From positions 40,003 to 104,002 of the forward strand of contig DASREM010000019.1 in assembly GCA_035652095.1 (NCBI GenBank): a DNA stretch of 64,000 bases, written 5' to 3'. The stretch is from DASREM01 sp035652095. GTDB lineage: Bacteria; Acidobacteriota; Terriglobia; Terriglobales; Acidobacteriaceae. Each line of letters begins with the position of its first letter. Position 1 is the stretch's first letter. Made by a program: the position numbers and the translations under genes. Shown piece by piece: positions 42,424 to 50,603 of this stretch. The notes beneath the pieces are model-generated. The model did not search any database and had not been told where the DNA came from. It worked only from the letters and a program-made list of their open reading frames with translations.

Positions 42424-42515
42424 AGGTTTCTCCGGGGTGAGCCCATGGTCGCCTTTCCACACGAATCCGTCAAAATGACTTTGGTGAGGGACAGAGGGTC
42501 AGGTACTTTAGTAAC

Positions 42516-43265
42516 TCAGTCCAGTCGCACAAGAAAAATTGATCCCTGCGTAGTCTGGATATCGTGCGCGACTTCCTCGGCGCGCTTGCGATCGTCCCCG
42601 AGCACTCGCACCCGCACCCACCAGTCGCCGATTGGACTGCAAAACTGCTGGACCTTGGCCGTGTGATAGCGGCGCGTGAGGTGACTCGCGAGGCTGGTCG
42701 CCTGTTTCTCGGCTTCAAAGGCGCCAATCTGGACCGCCCAGCGGCCACCCACGTCCAGCGCGGACGGGGCCTTCAGCACCTCCAAACGCACCATTGCGAC
42801 TCCTGGTTGCCAAACGTCCACTTTCCTGGCAGCCGCCAAAGATAGATCGAGGATGCGACCTTCCACGAATGGACCACGATCGGTGATGCGGACGATGGCC
42901 GAATGCCCAGAGTTGAGGTTGGTTACCCGCACGATCGATCCCAGGGGCAGAGTGCGATGTGCCGCTGTCATCGCATTCATGTCATAGATCTCGCCGTTCG
43001 ATCCGCGCCGGTTGTGATAGGGAGCGCCGTACCAGCTGGCACGGCCCGTCTGCACCAGCAGAGGCTTGGTGTCGGCAGGGATGGACAGCTCACTATCTTC
43101 TTTGGGAGTCGGAGTGTTTTCGAAGGGGACCTTAGACGTCGAATCCGCTTCCTCCGTGGCCGGCGGAGGTGGCGGGGGGACTGCAACTTTGGACTGCCTC
43201 TTCGATCCGCAGCCAGTGAAAGCCAGCACGCCCACCGCAATCAGCAACACAGCAGAGAGCTTCAA
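42516..43265 (-). CDS. rlpA: RlpA-like septal lytic transglycosylase lipoprotein with SPOR domain
   Basis: 249 aa from a TTG at 43265 that overlaps the stop of the upstream small gene (TTGA), giving a lipoprotein signal MKLSAVLLIAVGVLAFTGC. The much longer open frame upstream runs through that gene and is not used. DPBB core: GRASWYGAPYHNRRGSNGE, then MTAAHRTLPLGSIVRVTN and VRITDRGPFVEGRILDLSLA. C-terminal SPOR domain (WAVQIGAFEAEKQATSLASH), which binds denuded septal peptidoglycan. Function: cleavage of naked glycan strands at division. Confidence 0.93.
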   Translation of the reverse strand: MKLSAVLLIAVGVLAFTGCGSKRQSKVAVPPPPPPATEEADSTSKVPFENTPTPKEDSELSIPADTKPLLVQTGRASWYGAPYHNRRGSNGEIYDMNAMTAAHRTLPLGSIVRVTNLNSGHSAIVRITDRGPFVEGRILDLSLAAARKVDVWQPGVAMVRLEVLKAPSALDVGGRWAVQIGAFEAEKQATSLASHLTRRYHTAKVQQFCSPIGDWWVRVRVLGDDRKRAEEVAHDIQTTQGSIFLVRLD

Positions 43266-43489
43266 TCTTTTTTCTGCTTCTGCTGGTCCATGTAATCGGC
43301 GAGGTGCGACAGTTTCTCGGCGGCAACGCGAAGCGCTTTGGTCGACTTCTCCCGAACTGCCGGCACGACTTCGTCGTTCAGGTAGTTGATGAGTTCCGCC
43401 GATTCCTTCTCCAGCCTCTGCGCTGCGTCCGCGACGGACCTGTTGAAACGTGCGGAGGCCTCGTCGACCTTGCGGTTGAAATCGTTCAT
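43262..43489 (-). CDS. Small coiled-coil protein coupled to rlpA
   Basis: 75 aa with GGAG upstream of the ATG. Entirely helical and amphipathic (RSVADAAQRLEKESAELINY), apolipoprotein/late-embryogenesis-like. No signal or membrane segment. Its stop overlaps the TTG start of rlpA by four bases (TTGA), so translation is coupled. Function unknown; an envelope or DNA-associated helper is possible. Confidence 0.7.
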   Translation of the reverse strand: MNDFNRKVDEASARFNRSVADAAQRLEKESAELINYLNDEVVPAVREKSTKALRVAAEKLSHLADYMDQQKQKKD

Positions 43490-43648
43490 ACCAATTCTCC
43501 AGCAGTTCAGTCGGGCTCAATCGTAAGTTGCGGGTACCAGGCTCGATCATTATTTCGCCTCCCACCGGCATGGTCAACAAGGGAGCATCCCGAGCAGCAC
43601 CCCTCGGCGCGCTCCGCCTTGCTGAAATTGATGCGGTAAAATCGCGGC

Positions 43649-44113
43649 ATGAGAGTCCGTCCAGCGCAGGTGCTGTTGCTTTGCCTCCTGTCGTCGTTCA
43701 CAGCCTGCACGCTGTGGCCAGAGCAGCGCGCCTACACCAATACCTGGGAGCAGTCCACTGGCGGAGAAGCGCTGGAAAGAAACTTCTGGAAGGAAGTGAA
43801 GGCAAAGAACTGGACCGAACTCGAGCGTCACATCGCGGCAAACTTCACTTCCATCAACCCCAAGGGGATGAATGACCGCCGCGGTACGCTGGAGCGCCTT
43901 AAAGGCCTGGAGGTCGAGGATTACAGTTTCGGCGATGTGGATACCGAAATGAACGGGAACACCTTTGTGGTGACTTACACGCTGATACTGCGCGGGACGC
44001 GTAATGGCCAACCGCTTTCGGGAGAACCGCGCCGTATGATGAGCGTCTGGCAACAGCAAAAGACGGGGTGGGTCATCATTGCTCATACTTCCATCGACCC
44101 GCCATCCAAGTAA
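43649..44113 (+). CDS. DUF4440/NTF2-like lipoprotein
   Basis: 154 aa. Lipoprotein-type signal LLLCLLSSFTAC. Cone-shaped NTF2-like fold: long helix NFWKEVKAKNWTELERHIA, NFTSINPKGM, and C-terminal strands TFVVTYTLILRG and WVIIAHTSID. DUF4440 proteins are often small periplasmic proteins of unknown substrate. Convergent with the matrixin operon (5-nt gap). Confidence 0.85.
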   Translation: MRVRPAQVLLLCLLSSFTACTLWPEQRAYTNTWEQSTGGEALERNFWKEVKAKNWTELERHIAANFTSINPKGMNDRRGTLERLKGLEVEDYSFGDVDTEMNGNTFVVTYTLILRGTRNGQPLSGEPRRMMSVWQQQKTGWVIIAHTSIDPPSK

Positions 44114-44118
44114 GCCAC

Positions 44119-45099
44119 TCAGTGCCAGCGGGTGGTGAAATTCGTCTGAACTGAGCTCTGCCCGAATTCCGAGGCCCAACTCACATCCGAGTTCGAGGCC
44201 GGCAGGTCCACCGGTTCGCTGATCACGATGTACGAATCGGCTGGAACTCCGCTGATCGCATAGGTGCCGTCGGGCAGCGTAAGCGTGCCGATGGGAGTCT
44301 TGCGAATGGCGGAGAACGCGCCAAAGGGATTGGCCGATGTAGTGGAGTTGGCGTACACGTGGGCGCCAAATACCGGCGCGCCGCTCAGCGTGACTGTGCC
44401 CGAGATGGTGCCGGCAGCGACATCCTGAGTCGGCTTCGCGTACAGGCTGCTGATTCCTGCCACATCGTCATAGCCCAACGTGGTCAGCACGTCCGGGGCA
44501 AACGGATACATCACGGCGCGCGTGATCGCGGAGTGATCCAGTCCAAAGAAATGCCCGATTTCGTGGGTTGCTACCGTCTGCATGTCCTGGCCGGTTCCAC
44601 CCGTGCCTCCGGTGTTGAACTGCACAGCGGGATTGAACGCGATGTCCGCCTTGATAATCTGGCCGGGAAATAGAGTCGTGCCTCCATGCCCATCATTCTG
44701 ACCCGCCGCGTCCGCCGTGGTGGTGATCGTTTCGGCCAGGGTTTCGTTGCCTCCAAACTGAACATCACTGCAAACGAAGCAAATCAGATTGATGTTCGCG
44801 GGGGACGAACTTTCCATGCTGACGTTCGAATCAGCACCCTGGGTGACTGGCAGCGTGGTATTCGGAGCGCTGATCCAGGTGTTGAAGGAGTTGCCGATTA
44901 CAGTCAACACACCAGCGGAGCCGGTGATGTTGGAACCGGCCGCGGGGTTCAGATTCCATTGAATCGGGAACGCGGTGAGACTCCACTGGTCTACATGCGA
45001 AGCCGTGAATTGCGGCAGAAATGAAAGCGCTGGCGTAGCCAGGATCGCTGCCGCGATGGCAACCAGGGCGGCAAAAGCAAACGATGGAACCTTCCTCAT
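44119..45099 (-). CDS. Matrixin-like secreted metalloprotease
   Basis: 326 aa. Signal peptide about residues 1-26. The metzincin zinc motif HEIGHFFGLDH (His179, Glu180, His183, His189) is followed by the Met-turn VMYPF. C-terminal region from about residue 230 is a carboxypeptidase-regulatory-like beta domain (AGTISGTVTLSGAPVFGAHV). Catalytic domain is preceded by a putative prosegment with Cys107/Cys110. Overlaps the upstream gene by four bases. Likely a secreted peptidase. Confidence 0.92.
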   Translation of the reverse strand: MRKVPSFAFAALVAIAAAILATPALSFLPQFTASHVDQWSLTAFPIQWNLNPAAGSNITGSAGVLTVIGNSFNTWISAPNTTLPVTQGADSNVSMESSSPANINLICFVCSDVQFGGNETLAETITTTADAAGQNDGHGGTTLFPGQIIKADIAFNPAVQFNTGGTGGTGQDMQTVATHEIGHFFGLDHSAITRAVMYPFAPDVLTTLGYDDVAGISSLYAKPTQDVAAGTISGTVTLSGAPVFGAHVYANSTTSANPFGAFSAIRKTPIGTLTLPDGTYAISGVPADSYIVISEPVDLPASNSDVSWASEFGQSSVQTNFTTRWH

Positions 45100-45629
45100 T
45101 GCTGCACCGCCTTCCGCACACGCGCCTCGAGTTCCTGAAGTTTCATGTACGCTCCGGTGTACTCGCCAGTGGATCCTGCCCGATAGACCGAAACGCCGGG
45201 CACCCCATTGCTGACCACTGCCTCGCCACTGGTCAATTTGCGAATCGAGAAGTTGCCTTGCAGCAGTCCCGTGATTTCGAAGGTGCCCTCTGCGGAAGAG
45301 CTTGGCCGCAAGAACAGGACCGACTCTTCACCCGGCTTGGCATACCGCACCCCGGCTACTTTCTGCGTATAGCCGCCGGCGGAGCCACCGATTTGCTTGA
45401 TGATGAACGATGGCTGCGGTGCACCTTTCAAAGTCCTGGTAACTTCAAATTTCGTGTACGTGAATATCAGCGTGTGTTGCGGATTCCATTTGGATTCGGT
45501 CGAAATCACGCGACCTTCCACCACATGGCTGGATTCGCTGGTCAAGCGGTCCACCGAAACCGGAATGATCGTGGTGGCGGAAACGGCGGCGGTCAGAATG
45601 GCAAACATGAATGTGAGACGCATCGTCAC
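45096..45629 (-). CDS. Exported hypothetical protein in the matrixin operon
   Basis: 177 aa from a GTG at 45629 overlapping the upstream stop (GTGA); an ATG two codons in (45623) is equally possible. Signal peptide MRLTFMFAILTAAVSAT. Beta-rich body (SSHVVEGRVISTESKWN, YTKFEVTRTLKG, FLRPSSSAEGTFEITG), then a helical tail. No Cys. Overlaps the protease gene by four bases. The coupling suggests a chaperone or inhibitor of the protease; inference only. Confidence 0.82.
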   Translation of the reverse strand: MTMRLTFMFAILTAAVSATTIIPVSVDRLTSESSHVVEGRVISTESKWNPQHTLIFTYTKFEVTRTLKGAPQPSFIIKQIGGSAGGYTQKVAGVRYAKPGEESVLFLRPSSSAEGTFEITGLLQGNFSIRKLTSGEAVVSNGVPGVSVYRAGSTGEYTGAYMKLQELEARVRKAVQQ

Positions 45630-46144
45630 GGCACCACCTCCAACCCCCCGGCGAAGGTTGTGATGTCATTGTTGGTGGCCTGCAATATGACGGTGCGAGC
45701 CCCCAATGCCGCACTCGAACTTACCGCGGCGTCGAATGAAATGCCGGGAACGTTAGTCGTGGACGTGATGCTTTGAATGTTACTGACCACGATATCCGAC
45801 GGCCCCGAGATGCTGACCTGCATGCTTCCCGAGAGACCCGGGCCGAACAAGATCACGGTTTGTGTCGTGCCCTGCGAGATCGTGGTCCCTGTGTTTGCCG
45901 CTGAGGTCCCGATGCCGATACTCTCGGCGTTTGGTGGCGCCGAGGAAGCGGGCGCGACCACCGATACATCCACACCGGAAACGTTCTGACCTCCGCCCAC
46001 AGTGACCACAGTGGGCGCGGTCACGGACCCGCCCCCGGAAACGCCGCCTGTGCCTCCGGAACCACCGCTTGAGGAACTACTCCCGCCGCAGCCCAGCGCA
46101 AAACAGAGTGGTGCTATTAGAAAACAGAGCGCCCTGGAATACAT
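45626..46144 (-). CDS. Lipoprotein with IPT/TIG-like or Ig-like domain
   Basis: 172 aa from the ATG at 46144 (GAGAGG upstream). Lipoprotein signal LIAPLCFALGC followed by a Ser/Gly linker (SSSSSGGSGGTGGVSGGG). The Ig/TIG-like domain contains TQTVILFGPGLSGSMQVSISG, trimmed here by family resemblance only. First gene of a three-gene operon with overlapping stops and starts, ending with the matrixin protease. Probably a surface anchor. Confidence 0.8.
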   Translation of the reverse strand: MYSRALCFLIAPLCFALGCGGSSSSSGGSGGTGGVSGGGSVTAPTVVTVGGGQNVSGVDVSVVAPASSAPPNAESIGIGTSAANTGTTISQGTTQTVILFGPGLSGSMQVSISGPSDIVVSNIQSITSTTNVPGISFDAAVSSSAALGARTVILQATNNDITTFAGGLEVVP

Positions 46145-46224
46145 GGAAAGCCTCTCGAGTTGAAAAGTTCGATGCCATGATGCTGGGCAGGGTTGGTCTT
46201 TGGGGGGCGCGGCGCACAAGGTCT

Positions 46225-46253
46225 TTTTCATCAAGAGATATCTCTCGTACAAT
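46225..46253 (+). promoter_or_regulatory. Weak candidate promoter for mutY
   Basis: TACAAT at 46248-46253 with TTTTCA at 46225-46230 (17-nt spacing). It lies 10 nt before the predicted TTG start of mutY, so the leader would be only a few bases. The -35 is poor. Confidence 0.35.
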
Positions 46254-46262
46254 CCCTGATGA

Positions 46263-47258
46263 TTGAGAATCGAGTCCAAGAAAAATAAGTCGCTCACCAG
46301 GTTGACCCAGGAAAGCAGAGAGCGCTTCCGGGAAAACCTGCTGCGCTGGTACGACACGGAGCGCCGAGATCTGCCCTGGCGGCGAACCCGCGACCCGTAC
46401 CGGATCTGGGTGTCTGAGATCATGCTTCAACAAACCCGGGTCGCAGCGGTGCTGGACCATTACCAGCGATTCTTTCTGCGCTTTCCCACCATCCAGAAAT
46501 TGGCCGCCGCCTCTGAAGCCTCGGTCCTGACCGCGTGGAGTGGTTTGGGATATTACCGTCGCGCCAGGATGATGCACGCTGCCGCTCGCGAAATTGTCGG
46601 TCAAGGCGCCTTTCCGCACACCGCAGAGGCCTTACTCAAACTGCCGGGGATTGGACGATACACTGCTGCCGCCGTCGCCAGCATTGCGTTTTCCCAACCG
46701 GTGGCGGTAGTGGACGGAAACGTTGAGCGCGTGTTGCAGCGTCTGATTGGGATCAAGCTCAAGTCTGCAGAAGCCTGGCAGTGTGCGGGGGAACTGTTGT
46801 CACAACCGCGTCCCGGAGATTTCAACCAGGCGATGATGGAATTGGGGGCCACTACTTGTCTGCCTGGCGAGCCGAAGTGCCTGATGTGTCCGGTGGCTGG
46901 TGAATGCCGCACGCGGGGAGACTTCGCAACCATCAAAAGTGCGCCCAGACAAAACAAGCGCGAGCTGCACTACGCTCTGAATTGCAACGAGAAGGCGGTG
47001 TTCCTGGTGCAGCGCGCCAAGGATGTGTCGCTGATGCCTTCCATGTGGGAACTGCCACAACTTTCGCCCGAAGGCACGGTTTCTTCCGAAGCGTGGCTCA
47101 CTTTACGGCACTCCATTACCATTACCGACTTCACGGTGCGCGTGTTGCGAACGTGCGAGCATCCGAACGGGGGGCGCTGGATCGCGAAGACCCGGCTTTC
47201 CAAGTTGCCTCTGACCGGGTTGACGCGCAAGATCCTGATCGCCGCCGAGTTGCTCTGA
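46263..47258 (+). CDS. mutY: A/G-specific adenine glycosylase
   Basis: 331 aa from a TTG. HhH-GPD core: SEIMLQQTRVAAVLDHYQRF (catalytic Glu52), LLKLPGIGRYTAAAVASIAF (helix-hairpin-helix) and VVDGNVERVLQR (catalytic Asp151). The [4Fe-4S] motif CX6CX2CX5C is complete (Cys199, 206, 209, 215). C-terminal NUDIX-like domain for 8-oxoG recognition (MPSMWELPQL). Removes A from A:8-oxoG pairs. Start codon uncertain. Confidence 0.95.
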   Translation: MRIESKKNKSLTRLTQESRERFRENLLRWYDTERRDLPWRRTRDPYRIWVSEIMLQQTRVAAVLDHYQRFFLRFPTIQKLAAASEASVLTAWSGLGYYRRARMMHAAAREIVGQGAFPHTAEALLKLPGIGRYTAAAVASIAFSQPVAVVDGNVERVLQRLIGIKLKSAEAWQCAGELLSQPRPGDFNQAMMELGATTCLPGEPKCLMCPVAGECRTRGDFATIKSAPRQNKRELHYALNCNEKAVFLVQRAKDVSLMPSMWELPQLSPEGTVSSEAWLTLRHSITITDFTVRVLRTCEHPNGGRWIAKTRLSKLPLTGLTRKILIAAELL

Positions 47259-47349
47259 GCCGCATCCATTGAGCGCCTTTGCTCATCTAAAATGGGCGGT
47301 CGAAAAGACCTGCATGAATTGGCTGCGCCAAATTTTCGGAGGACGCGGA

Positions 47350-47847
47350 ATGGCCGCTCTCGACGCCGGAACCTCAGCACCCGACTTTACTCTCCCTGCT
47401 ACCGATGGAACGCAATTCTCGCTGCGCGAGGCCTTGCAGAAAGGGCCCGTGATTGCCGCCTTCTTCAAAGTCTCGTGTCCCGTCTGTCAGTATGCGTTCC
47501 CATTCCTTGAGCGCATCCACAAGTCTCAGGGAAACAAGAACGTAACTATCGTGGGCATCTCGCAAAACGACAAGCGCGATACAGAAGCTTTTATGAAAGA
47601 GTACGGGATCACCTTCCCCGTATTGCTCGACGACACCAGGACCTATCCCGTCTCGAATGCCTACGGCATTACCAATGTTCCCACGACTTTCTATGTCGCG
47701 CCCCACGGGACCATAGAAGTGTCGAGCGTGAGTTGGGCAAAAAAGGAAATGGACCAGATCAACCGCATGGCTGCGGAAGCGAACGGAGCGAAATTGACCC
47801 CCATATTTCGCCCGAGTGAGCAGGTCGCGGATTTCCGCGCTGGTTGA
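47350..47847 (+). CDS. Peroxiredoxin/TlpA-like thioredoxin-fold protein
   Basis: 165 aa from the ATG at 47350 (GGAGG 7 nt upstream). Upstream in-frame starts at 47269 and 47314 are alternatives. AhpC/TSA-type fold: APDFTLPATDGTQFSLRE, AAFFKVSCPVCQYAFPFLE with CxxC Cys43/Cys46, SQNDKRDTEAFMKEYGITFP and VPTTFYVAPHG. The CxxC and absence of the PxxxTxxC peroxidatic motif favour a TlpA/ResA-like reductase or thiol-disulfide role. Probably cytosolic. Confidence 0.9.
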   Translation: MAALDAGTSAPDFTLPATDGTQFSLREALQKGPVIAAFFKVSCPVCQYAFPFLERIHKSQGNKNVTIVGISQNDKRDTEAFMKEYGITFPVLLDDTRTYPVSNAYGITNVPTTFYVAPHGTIEVSSVSWAKKEMDQINRMAAEANGAKLTPIFRPSEQVADFRAG

Positions 47848-47894
47848 AGCTCGAAAAACTAGCCCGCGGTCGCGGGCAGGCCGAATTCAAATCT

Positions 47895-49061
47895 CTAGGG
47901 CGCGCTGGGAACCCGGCTGCGGAGAATCTCCTCAACCGCGCGGATGGCAGTCTCCAACTCGGCGTCGGTGTTATAGAAGTGGGGCGACATGCGTACTCCG
48001 GCGTTGGGACGCCAGTCTACGAGAATGTCGCGATTGAGCAGGTCACGGCAGACGTCCCTGGAGTCGGGCATGTCAATGGAAACCGTTCCGCCGCGGATTT
48101 GTGGATTCCGCGGAGTGTTCACCTTCCAGCCCCGCTGTTCCGCCATCTGTATGAGTTTCGCGGTCTGACGTTTGGACTTCTCGCGAATCCGCTCGACGCC
48201 CACTTCCGCGATGATCTTCAGCCCGGGACGCGCCGCTTCAAGCGCCGGAATGTGCGGAGTGCCGTTCATGAAACGATAAGGCGCATCTGTGTAGCGGTTC
48301 GGCCCGATTTCAAAGGCGAAAGGATCCTCATGGGCCGTCCATCCTGTGAATGTCGGTTTCAACTTCCGGCCAAGATCCGGACGCACATAAAGGTAGGCGA
48401 CGCCCGGCCCTCCACACAGCCACTTCAAGACCCCGCCGCAGGCGAAGTCGACGTCCAAGTCTTGAACATCGACGGGAACTGTCCCGAGCGATTGAAAAGT
48501 GTCCAGCACAACCATGGCGCCGACCTTATGCGCCTTTTCGACGATCGCGGCAGCGTCGTTGATGTAAGCGCTGCGGAAGATCACATGCGAAATTGGGACC
48601 AGCAAGGTCTGCTCGTCGATCGCATCGAGGAGGCGTTCGGTTGGCACGGTGATACCGTCGTCGGTCTTCACCATGTGAACCCGCGCGCCATAAGCCTGAT
48701 GCGCTTCCCAGAAATACATCACCGATGGGAAGTTCATATCGCTGTAAACAACTTTGTTGCGCTTGCCGGAGAAATCGAAGCACGAGGCGACGACCGCCTG
48801 GCAAGTGGTCACGTTTTGGTGGGTCGAGACCGATCCCTTCGGCGCGTTCATCAGGACGCCAATTTCGTCCCCAACTTCCGCCGCCAGCATCCACCAACGT
48901 TCTTCCCAGGCCCGCACTCCTCGCGTCGCCCACATATCGGCGTAGCCTTGCAGGGCGTCGTAAACACCGCGCGGCATTGCCCCGAGTGAATTGCTGATGA
49001 GGTACGTAGTGCGGTCGAGAATGGGGAATTCCGAGCGAAAGCGGAGTAAGTCGTCAGCCAT
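47895..49061 (-). CDS. Kynureninase-like PLP-dependent aminotransferase class V protein
   Basis: 388 aa from the ATG at 49061. PLP fold type I of class V: YLISNSLGAMPRG, WWMLAAEVGDEIGVLM, SHVIFRSAYINDAAAIVEKAH (with VVLDTFQSLGTVPVDV, PLP Asp), and the Schiff-base Lys in GGVLKWLCGGPGVAYLY. The last motif matches kynureninase (L-kynurenine to anthranilate plus alanine), but the family also includes cysteine desulfurases. It lies 17 nt after an amino-acid permease, forming a catabolic pair. Confidence 0.88.
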   Translation of the reverse strand: MADDLLRFRSEFPILDRTTYLISNSLGAMPRGVYDALQGYADMWATRGVRAWEERWWMLAAEVGDEIGVLMNAPKGSVSTHQNVTTCQAVVASCFDFSGKRNKVVYSDMNFPSVMYFWEAHQAYGARVHMVKTDDGITVPTERLLDAIDEQTLLVPISHVIFRSAYINDAAAIVEKAHKVGAMVVLDTFQSLGTVPVDVQDLDVDFACGGVLKWLCGGPGVAYLYVRPDLGRKLKPTFTGWTAHEDPFAFEIGPNRYTDAPYRFMNGTPHIPALEAARPGLKIIAEVGVERIREKSKRQTAKLIQMAEQRGWKVNTPRNPQIRGGTVSIDMPDSRDVCRDLLNRDILVDWRPNAGVRMSPHFYNTDAELETAIRAVEEILRSRVPSAP

Positions 49062-49078
49062 AGCAGCATTGTACCGCT

Positions 49079-50461
49079 TCACTTCCCCGCGGCACGGTGC
49101 GCATTGGCTTGCTGATGTTCGCTCCGGAACGGCTTGATGACGTAAAACGCAAGGGTGAGCACCACCATGTACACGGCGCCGCTGATCAGCGTCAGATGAG
49201 TCTTCAGTCCGGATTCCAGGATAGCGACGAGCACCAGCACGAAGCCCAGGATCGATCCCCACAGGCCGAACGGGCTGCGCATCGGCAGCGCCCTCAACTG
49301 CTCTGCTGAGAGCCTGCGGCGAAAATTAACGTGTGCGGCCAGAGACACAAGCCACGAGAGCAACATGCCGACCAGCACCGCTCCCAGGATCGAAACAAAT
49401 GCATCTTTCGGCGCCCATTTCTCCAGGACCAGCGCGATCAAGATCCCATAGGAGGAGGCCAGCAGCGCGGCTCGCGGAGATCCGGCTGAATTTAGTTTTC
49501 CTAAAGCAGCCGGCGCCCATCCGGTTCGCGCCAGCGAAAACAGCATGCGCGATGCGACATACAGGGCCGCATTCGCCCCCGACAACGCGGCCGTCAATAC
49601 CACGAAGTTCATGAAGTGCGTGACGGAAGGGATCCCGGCGTGCCGGAACACAGTCACGAACGGGCTTTCCGTGACCCCGGCACGGGTCCATGGCATGACT
49701 CCGGCCAGCACCGTGATGGCGCCGAGGTAGAGCGACGTGAGAATCAGAAAGGTAAGCCTCACTGCGCGCGGAATATCGCCGGGCTGGTGCGACTCCCCGG
49801 TCGTGACTGCGACCATCTCAACTCCGCCAAAGGTATAGATCGCAAATCCCATGGCAAGCAGCGGCGCGAGCGTTCCATTCGGGAAGAAGCCGCCATGTGA
49901 TGTGTATTGCTGGGGAACGTGCGCGCTGAGAAGCAGCCCTGCCCCGATCGCGATGAAAGCCACGATGGTTGCCACCTTGATCATCGCGAACCAGTATTCA
50001 AAGCGGCCATAGTTTCCGACCGCGCGCATGTTCACCACAATCAACAGCAACGAGAACAACATCACCCATAGCACGGCAGGTAGGGAAGGAAACCAGTACG
50101 CCATGTAGGTTGCTGAGGCGACCAGTTCGGCGCCGATGGAGATGGCAATCGCGGCCCAATAGCCGGCTCGTGAAACGAACCCCGCCCACTCGTTCAGATA
50201 AATATCGCCATAGAGGCCGAATGATCCGGCGGCCGGATGCGCGTTCGACAATTCGCCCAGCGCCATTGCGACGGTCCAATTGATCAAAGCGGCGAACGCG
50301 AAGCTCAAGACGACCGCCGGACCCGCGATTTCGAGCGCCGCCGCCGAACCCAGCAACAGGCCGGTTCCGATCGAACCCCCTACCGCCACCATCGCCATCT
50401 GACCGGCGCTCAATTGGTGCCGCAACCCTTGCTCGTGACTCAGTTCGTCTGCCGTGGGCAT
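49079..50461 (-). CDS. Amino-acid permease (APC superfamily)
   Basis: 460 aa with 12 predicted transmembrane helices. AAT-family signature AVGGSIGTGLLLGSAAALE in TM1 and GFAIYTFGGVEMVAVTTGES. Hydrophilic N-terminus HEQGLRHQLSAGQM typical of GabP/ProY/AnsP-like permeases. Same strand as, and 17 nt upstream of, the kynureninase-like gene, suggesting uptake of an aromatic or related amino acid for degradation. Exact substrate cannot be fixed. Confidence 0.93.
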   Translation of the reverse strand: MPTADELSHEQGLRHQLSAGQMAMVAVGGSIGTGLLLGSAAALEIAGPAVVLSFAFAALINWTVAMALGELSNAHPAAGSFGLYGDIYLNEWAGFVSRAGYWAAIAISIGAELVASATYMAYWFPSLPAVLWVMLFSLLLIVVNMRAVGNYGRFEYWFAMIKVATIVAFIAIGAGLLLSAHVPQQYTSHGGFFPNGTLAPLLAMGFAIYTFGGVEMVAVTTGESHQPGDIPRAVRLTFLILTSLYLGAITVLAGVMPWTRAGVTESPFVTVFRHAGIPSVTHFMNFVVLTAALSGANAALYVASRMLFSLARTGWAPAALGKLNSAGSPRAALLASSYGILIALVLEKWAPKDAFVSILGAVLVGMLLSWLVSLAAHVNFRRRLSAEQLRALPMRSPFGLWGSILGFVLVLVAILESGLKTHLTLISGAVYMVVLTLAFYVIKPFRSEHQQANAHRAAGK

Positions 50462-50603
50462 CGGGAACCTATACCAGAAACTGCCTGAGTTCCAAAGCGT
50501 TACGGGAGGGGTGACCTTCGTAATCGCAGGGATTCGTTACCTGTTTGCCGGGTCTGGAGCGTCCCCTGATAATTCTGGAGGGTTCCTCCTGCCCCACTGA
50601 CCA

